This document shows positions 35,638-45,135 of a stretch of DNA of 64,000 nt, piece after piece. The stretch is from Corynebacterium suedekumii. Lineage in GTDB: Bacteria > Actinomycetota > Actinomycetes > Mycobacteriales > Mycobacteriaceae. The DNA lies in NCBI RefSeq assembly GCF_030252185.1, contig NZ_CP126970.1, positions 372,001 to 436,000 of the forward strand, in the 5' to 3' direction. How positions within the stretch are numbered: the stretch's first letter is position 1; each line of letters starts with the position of its first letter. Position numbers and translations under genes: made by a program. Under the pieces are notes generated by a model, which was not told the DNA's origin, did not search any database, and saw nothing but the letters and a program-made list of their open reading frames with translations.

Positions 35638-37086
35638 TCAGTGCGGCGCCTGCGAGCTGACGACCTTCGTCGCCGGCAGCGGGCCGACGAACGGGGCGGC
35701 GATGACGGCGATGAGGGCGAGAATGCCGCCGGCCAGGAAGGCCTCGGAGGTGCCGGCCGCCTGGGCGTCGACCAGCGGGGCGTCCGCCCGGGCTGCCCCG
35801 ACCGACATCGCGGCGATGAGCACCGCGGTACCCATGGCACCGCCGAGCTGCTGCAGGGTGTTCATGATCGCGGAACCGTGACCGTAGAGGTCCATCGGCA
35901 GGGAGGCCAGGGAGACCGTCATGAGCGGGGTCATCACCAGGGCCATGCCGACACCGAAGGTGACGTTCGCGGCGACGACCACCCACACCGAGGTGGACGA
36001 GGTGTAGGCGAAGTACTGCCACCAGCAGGCGAGGAACATGAGGATCGCGCCGGGCACGGCCAGCGGGCGGGGGCCGACGGTGTCGTAGATCCGGCCGATG
36101 AACGGCGAGACGATGCCCTGGATGAGGCCGCCCGGCAGCAGGAGCAGGCCCGTGGCCAGGGCAGAGACACCCAGTGAGGTCTGCAGGTAGATCGGCAGGA
36201 CCATGACGGTACCGAGCATCATGCCCATCGCCATGACCACCACGATGACGGCGACGGCGAAGGTGCGGACGGCGAAGGGACGCAGATCCAGCAGCGCGCG
36301 TCCACGACGGCCCAGCAGGAGCTGGCGGTGGATGAACAGCGCGAGGAACACCACGCCGACGAGCAGCGCGATGACCGGTGCGGAGGAACCGCCGTCAATG
36401 AGGGAGCCGATGGTGGACAGCCCGTAGACGATGCCGCCGAACGCGAGCGCGGAGAGGACCACGGAGACGACGTCGAAGGGGGTGTTCCGCGGTTCGGAGC
36501 CGTTGCCGAGCAGGAACCAGCCGCCAACGAGACAGAGCGCGGCGATGGGCACCATCACCCAGAAGAGCATGTGCCAGGACCATGCGTTGAGGATGAAGCC
36601 GGACAGTGTGGGACCGATCGCCGGGGCGGCGGAGATGACGATGGAGTTGACGCCCATCATCATGCCGCGCTTCTCCCGGGCGACGACGGTGAGCGTGACC
36701 GTCATGAGCAGCGGCATGATGAGCGCGGTGCCGCACGCCTGGATGACGCGGGCGGCCAGCAGCACCCCGAAGGCCGGGGAGAGGGCACCGAACACCGTGC
36801 CCAGCAGGAACAGGACGATGGCGGTGAGGAAGATCAGTCGGGTGGTGAACCGCTGCAGCAGGAAACCGGTCGTCGGGATGACCACCGCCGTGGTGAGCAT
36901 GAAACCAGTGGTCAGCCACTGGGCAGTGGCGGCGGGAACCCGGAAGTCCGCCATGATCGACGGCAGGGCGACCGACAGGATCGTCTCGTTGAGGATCATC
37001 ACCATCGCCGAGACGACGAGAACGGTGAGCACCCACCCCGTCCTCGGTGCGGGGTGGGTGGTGTCGGCCGGTGTGGCGGTGTGCAC
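35638..37086 (-). CDS. MFS multidrug exporter, DHA2 (EmrB/QacA) family, copy 2
   Basis: A 482-residue exporter with about fourteen helices, carrying NETILSVALPSIMADF, AQWLTTGFMLTTAVVIPTTG, and LGVSALATGLLLLPGGL. These stretches are nearly the same as in the copy at 32235-33674, in the same orientation, so the two arose by duplication and now bracket the roadblock/GTPase genes. The start is GTG 37086 (HTATPADT); the 86-bp upstream gap to the DUF418 gene holds its promoter and nothing else I can identify. Substrate unknown. Confidence 0.92.
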   Translation of the reverse strand: MHTATPADTTHPAPRTGWVLTVLVVSAMVMILNETILSVALPSIMADFRVPAATAQWLTTGFMLTTAVVIPTTGFLLQRFTTRLIFLTAIVLFLLGTVFGALSPAFGVLLAARVIQACGTALIMPLLMTVTLTVVAREKRGMMMGVNSIVISAAPAIGPTLSGFILNAWSWHMLFWVMVPIAALCLVGGWFLLGNGSEPRNTPFDVVSVVLSALAFGGIVYGLSTIGSLIDGGSSAPVIALLVGVVFLALFIHRQLLLGRRGRALLDLRPFAVRTFAVAVIVVVMAMGMMLGTVMVLPIYLQTSLGVSALATGLLLLPGGLIQGIVSPFIGRIYDTVGPRPLAVPGAILMFLACWWQYFAYTSSTSVWVVVAANVTFGVGMALVMTPLMTVSLASLPMDLYGHGSAIMNTLQQLGGAMGTAVLIAAMSVGAARADAPLVDAQAAGTSEAFLAGGILALIAVIAAPFVGPLPATKVVSSQAPH

Positions 37087-37172
37087 TGCGGTCCTGCACG
37101 GTCCTGATTTATGTGCGCTGAACGGGGAAGATCACACCATAGGTTGGTGGCCCGTCGCCGCATAAGCCGACA

Positions 37173-38423
37173 CTACCCCGTTGATACCCCGGTTGTGGCC
37201 GGAGCCACTGCTTCTCGACGCCGCCGCCGTGCGGCGCGGGCGGATTCGGCGGCGTCGGCAAGCCTGTCCACCCCCTTGTGCCGCACATACTCCACCGGAC
37301 CCCGCCGGAAGTGGTGCAACCAGATCGCGGAGAGTGCGATGAGGAAGGCGCTGATGCCCAGGTAGATGCCGAGTGTGATCACCGTGTTCCAGGCGTCGGG
37401 GATCTTCGCCGCGACACCGAGGCCCCAGTCATAGAAGATGATCGAGGCGATGAGGTTCTGCAGGATGTAGCAGGTCAGGGCCATCCGGCCGACCAGGGAG
37501 AGGCCGTGACCGACGATGCCGACCCGGTCGCGGTGGGCGTAGAAGGCGGCGACGGCGGCGAGGAGACCGAAGGCGACGATCGTGGAGGTGCCGTAGCGGG
37601 TGATGAAGCCGCCGCCGTTGTCGGACAACCGCAGCGCCCAGTCCAGCGGGAACCCGACGCCGAAGCCGACGGCCATGACGATCCTGCGCAGACGCCTGCC
37701 CTCCGGCAGGAACAGTCCCGCCCGGTAGAGGTGCGCGCCGACGAGGAAGAGGCTGAGCCCCATGACGAACATGATGGGAATCTCGCCGCGCCCGCCGATG
37801 AAGGTCTGCAGGCGTTCGCCGACCATGCCCCAGTAGGACTCCGTCCCCGTGGCCCCGAGTGCGGCGTCGAGTCGGTTGGCGTCGGCCGGGACCGGCTGGT
37901 CGGCCGGGAGATCGGACTCCCCGACAAATCGTGGCAGGGCGGTGAAGACGCCGATCATGAGCAGGTGGGCGCCGAGCCCGATGACCATCCAGATCTTCTG
38001 CGTCTTCGGGCTCGTGGCCATGACCGCGGCGACGACCAGGCCGGTGAGGCCGTAACCCATGAGGACGTCGAACTCGAAGATGAAGATGTAGTTGAGCAGG
38101 CCGTCGAGAATGAGCACCAGTGCGCGCCAGGGGTAGCGCCCGGGCCACGGTTCACCCCGGCGGATCGCCGACTGGCGCTGGATCTCCAGGCCGATGCCGA
38201 ACATGATGGTCAGCAGGCCGATGAACTCGCCGTCGGTGAAGAGGTTGAGGCCGACGTCCGCGACGCGGTTGAACACGGCGAGTGCCCCCTGCGCCCGGTC
38301 GCCGTCGTCGTCCCAGGCCGACTGGGAGAAGATCCAGATGTTGGTCAGCAGGGTGCCCAGGATGGCGATTCCCCGGAGGACGTCGAGGGCGATGATGCGT
38401 CGCCGGGCGGTGTTCGTGGTCAT
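37173..38423 (-). CDS. DUF418 (YeiB-like) membrane protein
   Basis: A 416-residue polytopic protein with the family start RRRIIALDVLRGIAILGTLLTNI, a middle DGEFIGLLTIMFGIGLEIQ segment and the C-terminal DUF418 domain (VGRMALTCYILQNLIAS, RGPVEYVRHKGV). Members are thought to be acyltransferase-like or transport-related but the role is unproven. A TAGGTT box (38435-38430) ends 6 nt before ATG 38423, predicting a leaderless mRNA. Upstream of it begins the insertion sequence; 38424-38553 has no gene. Confidence 0.88.
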   Translation of the reverse strand: MTTNTARRRIIALDVLRGIAILGTLLTNIWIFSQSAWDDDGDRAQGALAVFNRVADVGLNLFTDGEFIGLLTIMFGIGLEIQRQSAIRRGEPWPGRYPWRALVLILDGLLNYIFIFEFDVLMGYGLTGLVVAAVMATSPKTQKIWMVIGLGAHLLMIGVFTALPRFVGESDLPADQPVPADANRLDAALGATGTESYWGMVGERLQTFIGGRGEIPIMFVMGLSLFLVGAHLYRAGLFLPEGRRLRRIVMAVGFGVGFPLDWALRLSDNGGGFITRYGTSTIVAFGLLAAVAAFYAHRDRVGIVGHGLSLVGRMALTCYILQNLIASIIFYDWGLGVAAKIPDAWNTVITLGIYLGISAFLIALSAIWLHHFRRGPVEYVRHKGVDRLADAAESARAARRRRREAVAPATTGVSTG

Positions 38424-38553
38424 GGGTGAAACCTACGATGGGCGCCTGGGAAGTCCCCGACACCCGACTGCCGATTCCTGAAAGCTGACTGAACGCCAGG
38501 GCCCGTTGTCGCCCCTTTGCGCTGCACAGACGGGGCAGAAAGGTGCCCCTATT

Positions 38554-38570
38554 ACCCGACTTTTATCAAA
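38554..38570 (+). repeat. left terminal inverted repeat of the IS
   Basis: ACCCGACTTTTATCAAA, identical over 17 of 17 bases to the reverse complement of the right end at 40209-40225. Confidence 0.92.
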
Positions 38571-38681
38571 ATGGTGTGACGCGGAACATATTGACGCGTA
38601 GGCCAGTAGATTCGCGTGCTCCGGGAAGAAATTGCCGCACTAAGGGGGTGGGGTTCGGGGTGGGCGGTTAGATTGATTTTC

Positions 38682-40196
38682 ATGAGCCCGTACATCCGCA
38701 CTGTGCGCACCGCCTCCGGGGCGACTGCCGTGCAGGTCGTCTACTCGGAAAAGCGTGGCTCTAAGAGCATGAAGCACCTCGGCTCGGCGCACACCGACGA
38801 AGATCTTGCCCTGTTGAAGACCCAGGCCCGACGCCTGGTCGACGGCGACCAGATGAGCCTGGCTCTTGGTGTGGACACCACACCTTCCGGCAGCGGGTCG
38901 GTGGATGCGCCGGTCCCGATCACCTCGGAACGCGCTGGTCACCTCCTCGACGTCATCCACCATGCCTACACCGAACTGGGTTTGGATACAGCCACCGGCG
39001 GTGACCAGGTGTTCCGGGATCTGCTCATCGCCCGGATCGTGCAGCCAGGCTCAGTATTCGACAGCATCGAAACCCTCGCGGAACTCGGCGTGGCCTCCGC
39101 CAGCTATCCCACCATCAACCGGCGGCTACCGGCCTACGCGACCGGTGGCTTCAGGGATGCTCTCACCCGGGCCTGCGCCACGCATGCCGGTATCGGCCCC
39201 GGAGTCCTGGTTCTTTTTGATGTCACCACCTTGTATTTCGAAACCGACGAAGGTGATGACTTCCGCAAACCAGGCTTTTCCAAGGAACGCCGACTCGAAC
39301 CGCAGATCACCGTCGGCCTGCTCTCCGATGCCCACGGCTTCCCGCTGGCCGTGGGTGCGTTTGAAGGGAACATGGCCGAAACCCGCACGATGCTGCCCAT
39401 GATCAGAAACTTCCAGGATGCCTACGGCGTGGAGGATGTCACCGTCGTCGCGGACGCTGGGATGTTCTCTGCCGGTAACAAGGCCGCGATCATCGAGGCC
39501 GGCCTGCACTACATCCTCGGTGTGAAATTCAAAGACATCCCCTACCCGGTGGCGCAGTGGCGTAAACACCATCCCGGCCAGGACTACGAGGACAAACAGA
39601 TCTGGACCTACGCCGACCGGACAGGGCGTGGCCCCGACGGCGTGCCGCACTCGGTTACCTACTACCAGTACTCCTGGGACAGGGCACGCCGCACGCTCAA
39701 GGGTATTGATGAGCAGGTCGCCAAAGCGGAGAAGGCCGTGGCCGGCAAGCTGCCAGTCAAGCGCAACCGGTTCGTGGATCTCAAGGCACCGAACAAACAG
39801 GTCAACTGGACGTTGGTGGACAAGAACAAAGCCCTGGCAGGGATCAAGGGGTACGAGACCTCCCGGGTGGACCTGCCCGCGGAACAGGTCATCCACGCCT
39901 ACCGGCAGCTGCTCAAGATCGAGAAGGCTTTCCGGATGTCGAAGTCCGATCTCAAGGCCCGGCCGATCTACCACCACAAACGAGAATCCATCGAGGCACA
40001 CCTGAGCGTGGTGATGGCCGCGATGGCTGTGGGCCATCTGCTGGAGGAACGCTCGGGGTTGTCGTTGAAGCGGCTGGTGCGGACGTTGAGGAAGTACCGG
40101 ACCTTCCAGGTGCAGGTCGCGGGGCAGACGATCCACGCGGCGTCACCGGTGCCCACAGACATTGCCGAACTGATCGCCGGGATCCAGGGCGACTGA
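38682..40196 (+). CDS. IS1634-family transposase
   Basis: Full-length DDE transposase of 504 residues with the first Asp in VLFDVTTLYFE, second Asp in VVADAGMFS, and the late IEKAFRMSKSDLKARPIYHHK region with the Glu and the YREK-like signature of IS4-superfamily enzymes. ATG 38682 (SPYIRTVRTASG) is preferred over an upstream in-frame codon at 38616, because the N-terminus then matches the family. No stop or frameshift is seen, so the element is probably active. Confidence 0.9.
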   Translation: MSPYIRTVRTASGATAVQVVYSEKRGSKSMKHLGSAHTDEDLALLKTQARRLVDGDQMSLALGVDTTPSGSGSVDAPVPITSERAGHLLDVIHHAYTELGLDTATGGDQVFRDLLIARIVQPGSVFDSIETLAELGVASASYPTINRRLPAYATGGFRDALTRACATHAGIGPGVLVLFDVTTLYFETDEGDDFRKPGFSKERRLEPQITVGLLSDAHGFPLAVGAFEGNMAETRTMLPMIRNFQDAYGVEDVTVVADAGMFSAGNKAAIIEAGLHYILGVKFKDIPYPVAQWRKHHPGQDYEDKQIWTYADRTGRGPDGVPHSVTYYQYSWDRARRTLKGIDEQVAKAEKAVAGKLPVKRNRFVDLKAPNKQVNWTLVDKNKALAGIKGYETSRVDLPAEQVIHAYRQLLKIEKAFRMSKSDLKARPIYHHKRESIEAHLSVVMAAMAVGHLLEERSGLSLKRLVRTLRKYRTFQVQVAGQTIHAASPVPTDIAELIAGIQGD

Positions 40197-40208
40197 CTTC
40201 CGCACTAA

Positions 40209-40225
40209 TTTGATAAAAGTCGGGT
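40209..40225 (-). repeat. right terminal inverted repeat of the IS
   Basis: TTTGATAAAAGTCGGGT, the exact inverse of the left end. It lies 12 bp after the transposase stop. The 69 bp between it and the next gene hold nothing recognisable. Confidence 0.92.
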
Positions 40226-40294
40226 CGGTCAGGGAATGAAACGGGCCTGTCGTGGTCATCGGGCAACCTCTCGGTGGGGAAAGTGTTGCAACGA

Positions 40295-40904
40295 CTACTT
40301 GAATTCACGCGGAATGCCGGAGTCGAATTCGATGACCTCGTCGCAGACGTGGCGCATCAGGTCCCGGTCGTGGGAGACGACGAGCATGCCGAGGTTGCAC
40401 TCGCGCACCGCAGCGACCAGCTTGGCCCAGATGTCGGCCTGCAGCAGGCCGTCCATCATCGTCGTGATTTCATCGGCCACCAGGTAGCGGGTCCGCGGGT
40501 CCAGGGCCCGGGCGATGCTGATGCGCTGCAGCTGCCCGCCGGAGACCTCGAGTGCCCGGCGCGTGAGCCACTCCGGTTGGATGCCGAGATGGTCCAGGGT
40601 GTCGCGGTCGATGTTCTCCACCACCCGGGACAGGCGCCACCGGGGGTCGACGGCGCGTTCCGGGTGCTGCTGGATCAGCTGCGCCGGGTGGAAGGTGCCG
40701 TGGGCGACCGGCGCGCCGTCGACGAGCACCCGCCCGCCGGTCGGGGTTAGGTACCCGGTGAGCAGGCGGGCCAGGGTGGACTTGCCGGTGCCGCTGTAGC
40801 CGTGCAGGCCGAGGATCTCGGCCCTCGGCGAGCGTGATCGAGTAGTCGCGGATCAGCGGGGTCGCCCCGTAGCTGAAGGAGAGGTTCTCCCCGGTCAGGC
40901 TCAT
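40295..40904 (-). pseudogene. nickel/peptide ABC transporter ATPase (second), one frameshift
   Basis: Corrected length 202 residues: LSFSYGATPLIRDYSITLAEG, Walker A GYSGTGKST, signature VSGGQLQRIS, and YLVADEITTMMDG as Walker B, then VVSHDRDLMRHV. One extra base in the GGGCC stretch at 40820-40824 shifts the frame between LAEG and EILGLHG; removing it gives a length divisible by three. The protein is short for this class because the usual C-terminal substrate-family region is absent. ATG 40904 overlaps the first ATPase by ATGA. It is the last gene of the importer and lies next to the IS. Confidence 0.8.
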
Positions 40905-41644
40905 GACAGCGCCTCCCAGAAATCGTGGGCGGGCTGGGCACGCCACAGCTGGCGTGCATACCCGGTGAGCTCGTCGACGCCCGCCGCCACCGTGTCAATG
41001 GTGCCGTCGCGCATGACGGTGATCCGGTCCGCGACGGAGGCCGCGGTGATCATGTCGTGGGTGATGAAAAGGATGGACGCCCCGTCGGTGCGCACCTGGC
41101 GGAAGTAGTCCGTCACCTCGGTGACGGCCTTCGGGTGCAGGCCCGGGGTGGGTTCGTCGGCGATGAGCAGCTCCATGTCGTCGCTGACCGACGCCGCCAG
41201 ACTCACCCGGCGCAGCATGCCGCCGGAGAGCTCGTGCGGGAAGCGCGTGGCGATCTCGGGGCCGAGGCCGAAGCGGGCCAGCTGCGCGATCGGGTCGGAG
41301 CCGGAGAGCGCGATGAAGTCGCCGATCTTCATGGTCGGGTCGATGTGGCCGGTGCCCTGGGGGACGTAGCGGACCCTGCCCTTGCGGTCGGCGTCGACAA
41401 GCTCGCGGCCGTGGAAGCGGACCTCGCCGGAGACGTGCGCGTTGGGGGGCAGCAGGCCGAGGATGACGTCGGCGAGCAGGGACTTGCCGGCGCCGGACGC
41501 GCCGACGACGGCGAGGATTTCGCCGGCGGCCAGGTCCATTGACACGTTGTCGAGCTGGACGACGTGGCGGCGGCGCAGCAGGCCGACGTACTGATGGAAG
41601 GCGACCGAGACGTCGGTGACGGTCAGGAGCGGGTCGGTGATCAT
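40901..41644 (-). CDS. nickel/peptide ABC transporter ATPase (first)
   Basis: A 247-residue nucleotide-binding subunit of DppD/NikD type: Walker A GASGAGKS, Q-loop VRYVPQGTGHIDPTM, signature LSGGMLRRVSL, Walker B LLIADEPTPGLH and switch FITHDMITA. ATG 41644 overlaps the permease stop by 4 bp, as does its stop with the next ATPase; the whole importer is translationally coupled. The signature has MLRR in place of the usual QRQR, a variation seen in some nickel/cobalt-type systems. Confidence 0.88.
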   Translation of the reverse strand: MITDPLLTVTDVSVAFHQYVGLLRRRHVVQLDNVSMDLAAGEILAVVGASGAGKSLLADVILGLLPPNAHVSGEVRFHGRELVDADRKGRVRYVPQGTGHIDPTMKIGDFIALSGSDPIAQLARFGLGPEIATRFPHELSGGMLRRVSLAASVSDDMELLIADEPTPGLHPKAVTEVTDYFRQVRTDGASILFITHDMITAASVADRITVMRDGTIDTVAAGVDELTGYARQLWRAQPAHDFWEALS

Positions 41645-42552
41645 TGGTGCCTCGAGACGGGGGCGAGCAGGCTGCGGAGCAGGTCCCCGCAGGCGTCGAG
41701 CACGGTGGCCAGGGTGACCAGCACGGCGATCGGGCCGAGGACGGCCCACCACTGGCCGTTGGAGAGGTAGCGCATGCCCTCGGCGAGGATGATGCCCAGC
41801 GAGGGGGTGGTCGGTTCGATGCCGAAGCCGAGAAAGGTCAGCGTCGACTCGTGGAGGATGGCGTGCGGGAACATGATCGCCAGGCCGACGAGGATGTGCG
41901 GGGTCAGTGCCGGCAGGAGGTGGTGGCGGATGACCCAGGCGCTCCCGTGGCCCTGGGCGCGCGACATCGCGACGAAGGGCTCTTCCTTGAGCTTGAGGAT
42001 CTCGGCGCGCAGCAGCCTGGTCAGCGGGGGCCACAGGGTCAGACCGACGGCCAGGACGACGCCGCGCGTTCCTCCGCCGACGGCGAAGGCGATGAGGATG
42101 GCGAGCACGATCTGGGGAAGGCCGATGGTGGCGTCGACAAGCCAGGAGACGATGCGGTCGAGCCACCGTGACCCGGCGGTGGCGAGCACGGCGAAGAGGA
42201 CGGAGACTGCGGTGGACACCAGCGCGGTGAGCGCGCCGATGCGGATGCTCAGCCACATGCCCTTCATCGTGCGGGCGGCCAGATCGCGCCCGACCCAGTC
42301 GGTGCCGAGCGGGAACTGCCAGCTCGGCGGGAGGTTGCGCTGACCCCCGGTGGGCTGGATGGCGGACTGCGGGTAGAGGCCGGAGGCGAGCGCGATCCCG
42401 AGGATCAGCAGGAACGCGACGCTGACCAGGACCAGCAGACGCCCGCGGTTGTTGCGCGGGTGGACGAGCCGACCGAAGCGCAGCCAGCGCAGGCCGAGCG
42501 CCCGGCCCCAGCGGTTGGTGTGCAGGACGTCGGCGCGGAGGAACTCAGGCAT
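41641..42552 (-). CDS. nickel/peptide ABC transporter permease (DppC/NikC type)
   Basis: A 303-residue permease with an N-terminal cytoplasmic arm, the motif FPLGTDWVGRDLAARTMKG typical of the DppC class, about six membrane helices and the coupling loop EEPFVAMSRAQGHGSAWVIRHHLLPA. It pairs with the DppB-type subunit, with which it overlaps by 8 bp. The overlapping order binding protein, B-permease, C-permease, two ATPases is that of nickel and peptide importers. Confidence 0.9.
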   Translation of the reverse strand: MPEFLRADVLHTNRWGRALGLRWLRFGRLVHPRNNRGRLLVLVSVAFLLILGIALASGLYPQSAIQPTGGQRNLPPSWQFPLGTDWVGRDLAARTMKGMWLSIRIGALTALVSTAVSVLFAVLATAGSRWLDRIVSWLVDATIGLPQIVLAILIAFAVGGGTRGVVLAVGLTLWPPLTRLLRAEILKLKEEPFVAMSRAQGHGSAWVIRHHLLPALTPHILVGLAIMFPHAILHESTLTFLGFGIEPTTPSLGIILAEGMRYLSNGQWWAVLGPIAVLVTLATVLDACGDLLRSLLAPVSRHQ

Positions 42553-43525
42553 CGACGCTCCTCCTCACCCGCGGGTCGACGAGGATGGCGATGACGTCGG
42601 CGATGAGGTTGCCGACGAACACCAGCACCGCGGACAGGGTGACCGCGCCCAGCAGCAGCGGGACGTCCGAGGCGATCGCCGCCTTGGTGATCAGCGCGCC
42701 CAGACCGTGGTAGGAGAAAACGACCTCGGCCAGGGCGGAGCCGCCGAAGAGCATCGACAGCGAGGTGAACTGCAGCATCACCGCCGGCAGCAGGGTATTG
42801 CGCAGACCGTGGTGGCGGACGATCCCCCAGGTGCCCAGGCCACGGGTGCGGGCGAAGCGGGCCATGTCGGACTCCATGACCTGGCTCACCGACTGGCGGG
42901 TGTGCAGGGTGACGTTGGCGATGGCGACGATGGCCACGGTGATCGCCGGCAGGACGGCGTGGCGCAGCCGGTCGAGGAAGGTGACGTCCGCGGAGACCAT
43001 GCCCAGCGGCTGCGAGAGCCCCAGCGGGACCCAGCCCAGCTGCACCGCGAAGACGAGCATGAGCACCAGGCCGACGACGTAGGGCGGCGTGGAGGTGAGC
43101 ACGTAGCAGGCAGCGACGATGGCGCGATCCAGCAGCGTGCCCCGGGTCGCGCCGGAGACGACGCCCAGCAGGTAGCCGAGTACGCCGGAGAGCACCCAGG
43201 CGATCGACATCAGCAGCAGGGAGTTGGCGATGGCGTGGCCGATGATGCCCGCGACGTCGGCGCGGTAGAGGTTGCTGACGCCGAAGTCACCGGCGAGCAT
43301 GCCGCCGAGCCAGCTGACGTAGCGTTCGTACCAGGGCCGGTCCAGGCCCCACAGCGCGGTGATGCGCTCGACCTGGTCGGCGCTGACGCCGCGCTGCATG
43401 GACGCGACGTACTGCGCGACCGGGTCCAGGGGGGAGGCCTCGACCAGGACGAAGGCGACGAAGGTGACGCTGATCAGCAGGAAGAGCATCCTGGCCAGCG
43501 TCCAGGAGAGCCGTTTTAACGCCAT
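42545..43525 (-). CDS. nickel/peptide ABC transporter permease (DppB/NikB type)
   Basis: A 326-residue permease with six or so membrane segments, the extracytoplasmic GLDRPWYERYVSWLGGMLAGDFG motif and coupling loop ESDMARFARTRGLGTWGIVRHHGLRN. ATG 43525 (ALKRLSW) lies inside the end of the binding-protein gene, overlapping by 10 bp, so translation is coupled. See the binding protein for reasons to favour nickel. Confidence 0.9.
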   Translation of the reverse strand: MALKRLSWTLARMLFLLISVTFVAFVLVEASPLDPVAQYVASMQRGVSADQVERITALWGLDRPWYERYVSWLGGMLAGDFGVSNLYRADVAGIIGHAIANSLLLMSIAWVLSGVLGYLLGVVSGATRGTLLDRAIVAACYVLTSTPPYVVGLVLMLVFAVQLGWVPLGLSQPLGMVSADVTFLDRLRHAVLPAITVAIVAIANVTLHTRQSVSQVMESDMARFARTRGLGTWGIVRHHGLRNTLLPAVMLQFTSLSMLFGGSALAEVVFSYHGLGALITKAAIASDVPLLLGAVTLSAVLVFVGNLIADVIAILVDPRVRRSVDA

Positions 43526-45135
43526 TGCGTCAGATTCTGGAAGATTTGCATGCCGTGCCCGTGGCCGTGGGTGATCTGCTCGCCGATGTCGACGCGGTCG
43601 TTGATGAAGTACAGGTGATCGCGGCGCAGGATCCACAGCATGGACACGTCACCGGTCTCCGGGTGGGAGGAGGCGCCCGCGGCCTGGGCGGCCTGCCACT
43701 CCGGGATGGATTCACCCAGGGTGTCCGCGAGGCGGGCCCTGGTCAGGTGCTCGTCCACCTCCGGGTCGGAGTAGTTGGGCATGTTGTTGTAGCTCACGCC
43801 GACGGACTCGGAGGAGTAGGTGTCCCACAGCTCCTTCGGGCTCAGCGAGCCGAGCGCGAAAACGACGGCCTTGGACTTGCCCTCGGCGTAGATGTCGTCC
43901 CAGGTCGCCCCCTCCGGCTCGAAACGGATGCCGAGCTCGGCGGCCTGTGCGGCGAAGGACTCGGCCAGGTCGGCGCGCGCCGGGTCGCTGGTGGTGTACA
44001 TCAGGCCGACGACGGCCTCGACGCCGTCCTTGTCGACGGTGCCGTCGCCGTTGGTGTCGATCCACCCGGCGTCGGCAAGCAGCTTCTTCGCGCCCTCGGG
44101 GTCGGCGTCGGCGAAGCGGACGTCCTCGGTGCCCCACGGCAGCGTGTCGGCGACGGAGTAGGCCGGCTCGCCGTAGCCGGCGACGACGATGTCGTTGAGT
44201 TCCCGGCGGTCGACGCCCAGCGAGAGCGCCTTGCGCACGGCGGGGTCGGAGGTGACGTCGTTGCCGCCCGGCCCCTCGATGCCCATGGTTTCGGCGGTGC
44301 CGCCGGCCGGCTCGGTGGGCAGGGTGATGGCCATGGTCTCGACGGACTCGAGCTGCTCGAGGGTCATCCCCTCGAACTGGCGGTCGGCGTTGGTGTAAGG
44401 GACTTTCGCGACGTCGACCGTGCCGGCCTGGGCCGCGCTGAGGGCGGCCTCCTCGTCGGCCAGGTAGAAGGTGAGCTTCCGGTACGTCAGCTCCTCCGGG
44501 TAGTGCGGGTTGGCCTCCATGATCAGCTGCTCGCCGTCCTGGTACTCGACGACCCGGTACGGGCCGGAGGCGATCGGGTTCTGCGAGTAGCCCTCGCCGT
44601 AGGCGTGCTCCGGCAGGATGGCGATGGTCGCCGCCTGCGGGCCGAAGAGGGAGTCCGGCTGGACCAGCTCGATCTCGACGGTGCGCTCGTCGACGGCGCG
44701 GACCTCGGCGACGTTGGTGAGGTCGAACTGGGTGCCGTCCTCCTTGAGCAGGTCGTAGGTGAAGACGACGTCGGCGGCGGTGACCGGCTCACCGTCGGAG
44801 AACATGAAGTCCTCGCGCAGGTGGAAGGTCCAGACCGTGCCCTTGTGGGAGAAGTCCCTCGCCAGGTCGCCGACCAGCTCCATCTCGCCGGTCTCCGCGC
44901 TGCGGTTCCACTGCACCAGGGAGGAATGCAGCACCTTGTGCTCCTGGTGGTTGCCCCAGCCGCGCAGCGGGTCGAACTCGCCCTCCCCGACGTCGCCGAC
45001 GGCGAGCACCAGCTCGTCCTCGGCGCGGGTCTGTGCGGTGGGGCCCGCCGTGGTCGAGTCCGTTCCGGAGCAGGCCGCCAGGGTCAGGGCGGCCACGGCC
45101 ACCAGACCGGCGAGGGCGGTTGAGCGTCGGGACAT
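43516..45135 (-). CDS. ABC transporter substrate-binding lipoprotein, probably nickel
   Basis: A 539-residue SBP_bac_5 protein with a lipoprotein signal (lipobox LAAC, Cys22) and ribosome-binding site GGAGGAACC before ATG 45135. The last 17 residues contain THGHGHGMQ (His523, 525, 527), a His-Gly tail resembling the HGHG ends of NikZ-type nickel binding proteins as I recall them. With ureABCEFGD transcribed toward it from immediately upstream, nickel supply for urease is the likely job; a peptide substrate is the alternative. A TATTAT -10 candidate lies near 45190; 45136-45314 otherwise holds only an imperfect GC-rich hairpin that may terminate the urease operon. Confidence 0.82.
   Translation of the reverse strand: MSRRSTALAGLVAVAALTLAACSGTDSTTAGPTAQTRAEDELVLAVGDVGEGEFDPLRGWGNHQEHKVLHSSLVQWNRSAETGEMELVGDLARDFSHKGTVWTFHLREDFMFSDGEPVTAADVVFTYDLLKEDGTQFDLTNVAEVRAVDERTVEIELVQPDSLFGPQAATIAILPEHAYGEGYSQNPIASGPYRVVEYQDGEQLIMEANPHYPEELTYRKLTFYLADEEAALSAAQAGTVDVAKVPYTNADRQFEGMTLEQLESVETMAITLPTEPAGGTAETMGIEGPGGNDVTSDPAVRKALSLGVDRRELNDIVVAGYGEPAYSVADTLPWGTEDVRFADADPEGAKKLLADAGWIDTNGDGTVDKDGVEAVVGLMYTTSDPARADLAESFAAQAAELGIRFEPEGATWDDIYAEGKSKAVVFALGSLSPKELWDTYSSESVGVSYNNMPNYSDPEVDEHLTRARLADTLGESIPEWQAAQAAGASSHPETGDVSMLWILRRDHLYFINDRVDIGEQITHGHGHGMQIFQNLTQWR

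Larger units (their letters stand above)
38554..40225 (+). mobile_element. insertion sequence with perfect 17-bp terminal inverted repeats (IS1634/IS4-like)
   Basis: The 1672-bp element is bounded by ACCCGACTTTTATCAAA (38554-38570) and its exact reverse complement (40209-40225), with partial pairing continuing inward. It contains one transposase gene. The flanks (CTATT on the left, CGGTC on the right) show no target-site duplication, so insertion may have been followed by an adjacent deletion or recombination. It lies between the DUF418 gene and the last gene of the ABC importer. Confidence 0.9.

Noticed and set aside
38616..38681. Upstream in-frame start for the transposase
   Set aside because: The added residues do not match the family N-terminus and no ribosome-binding site precedes it.
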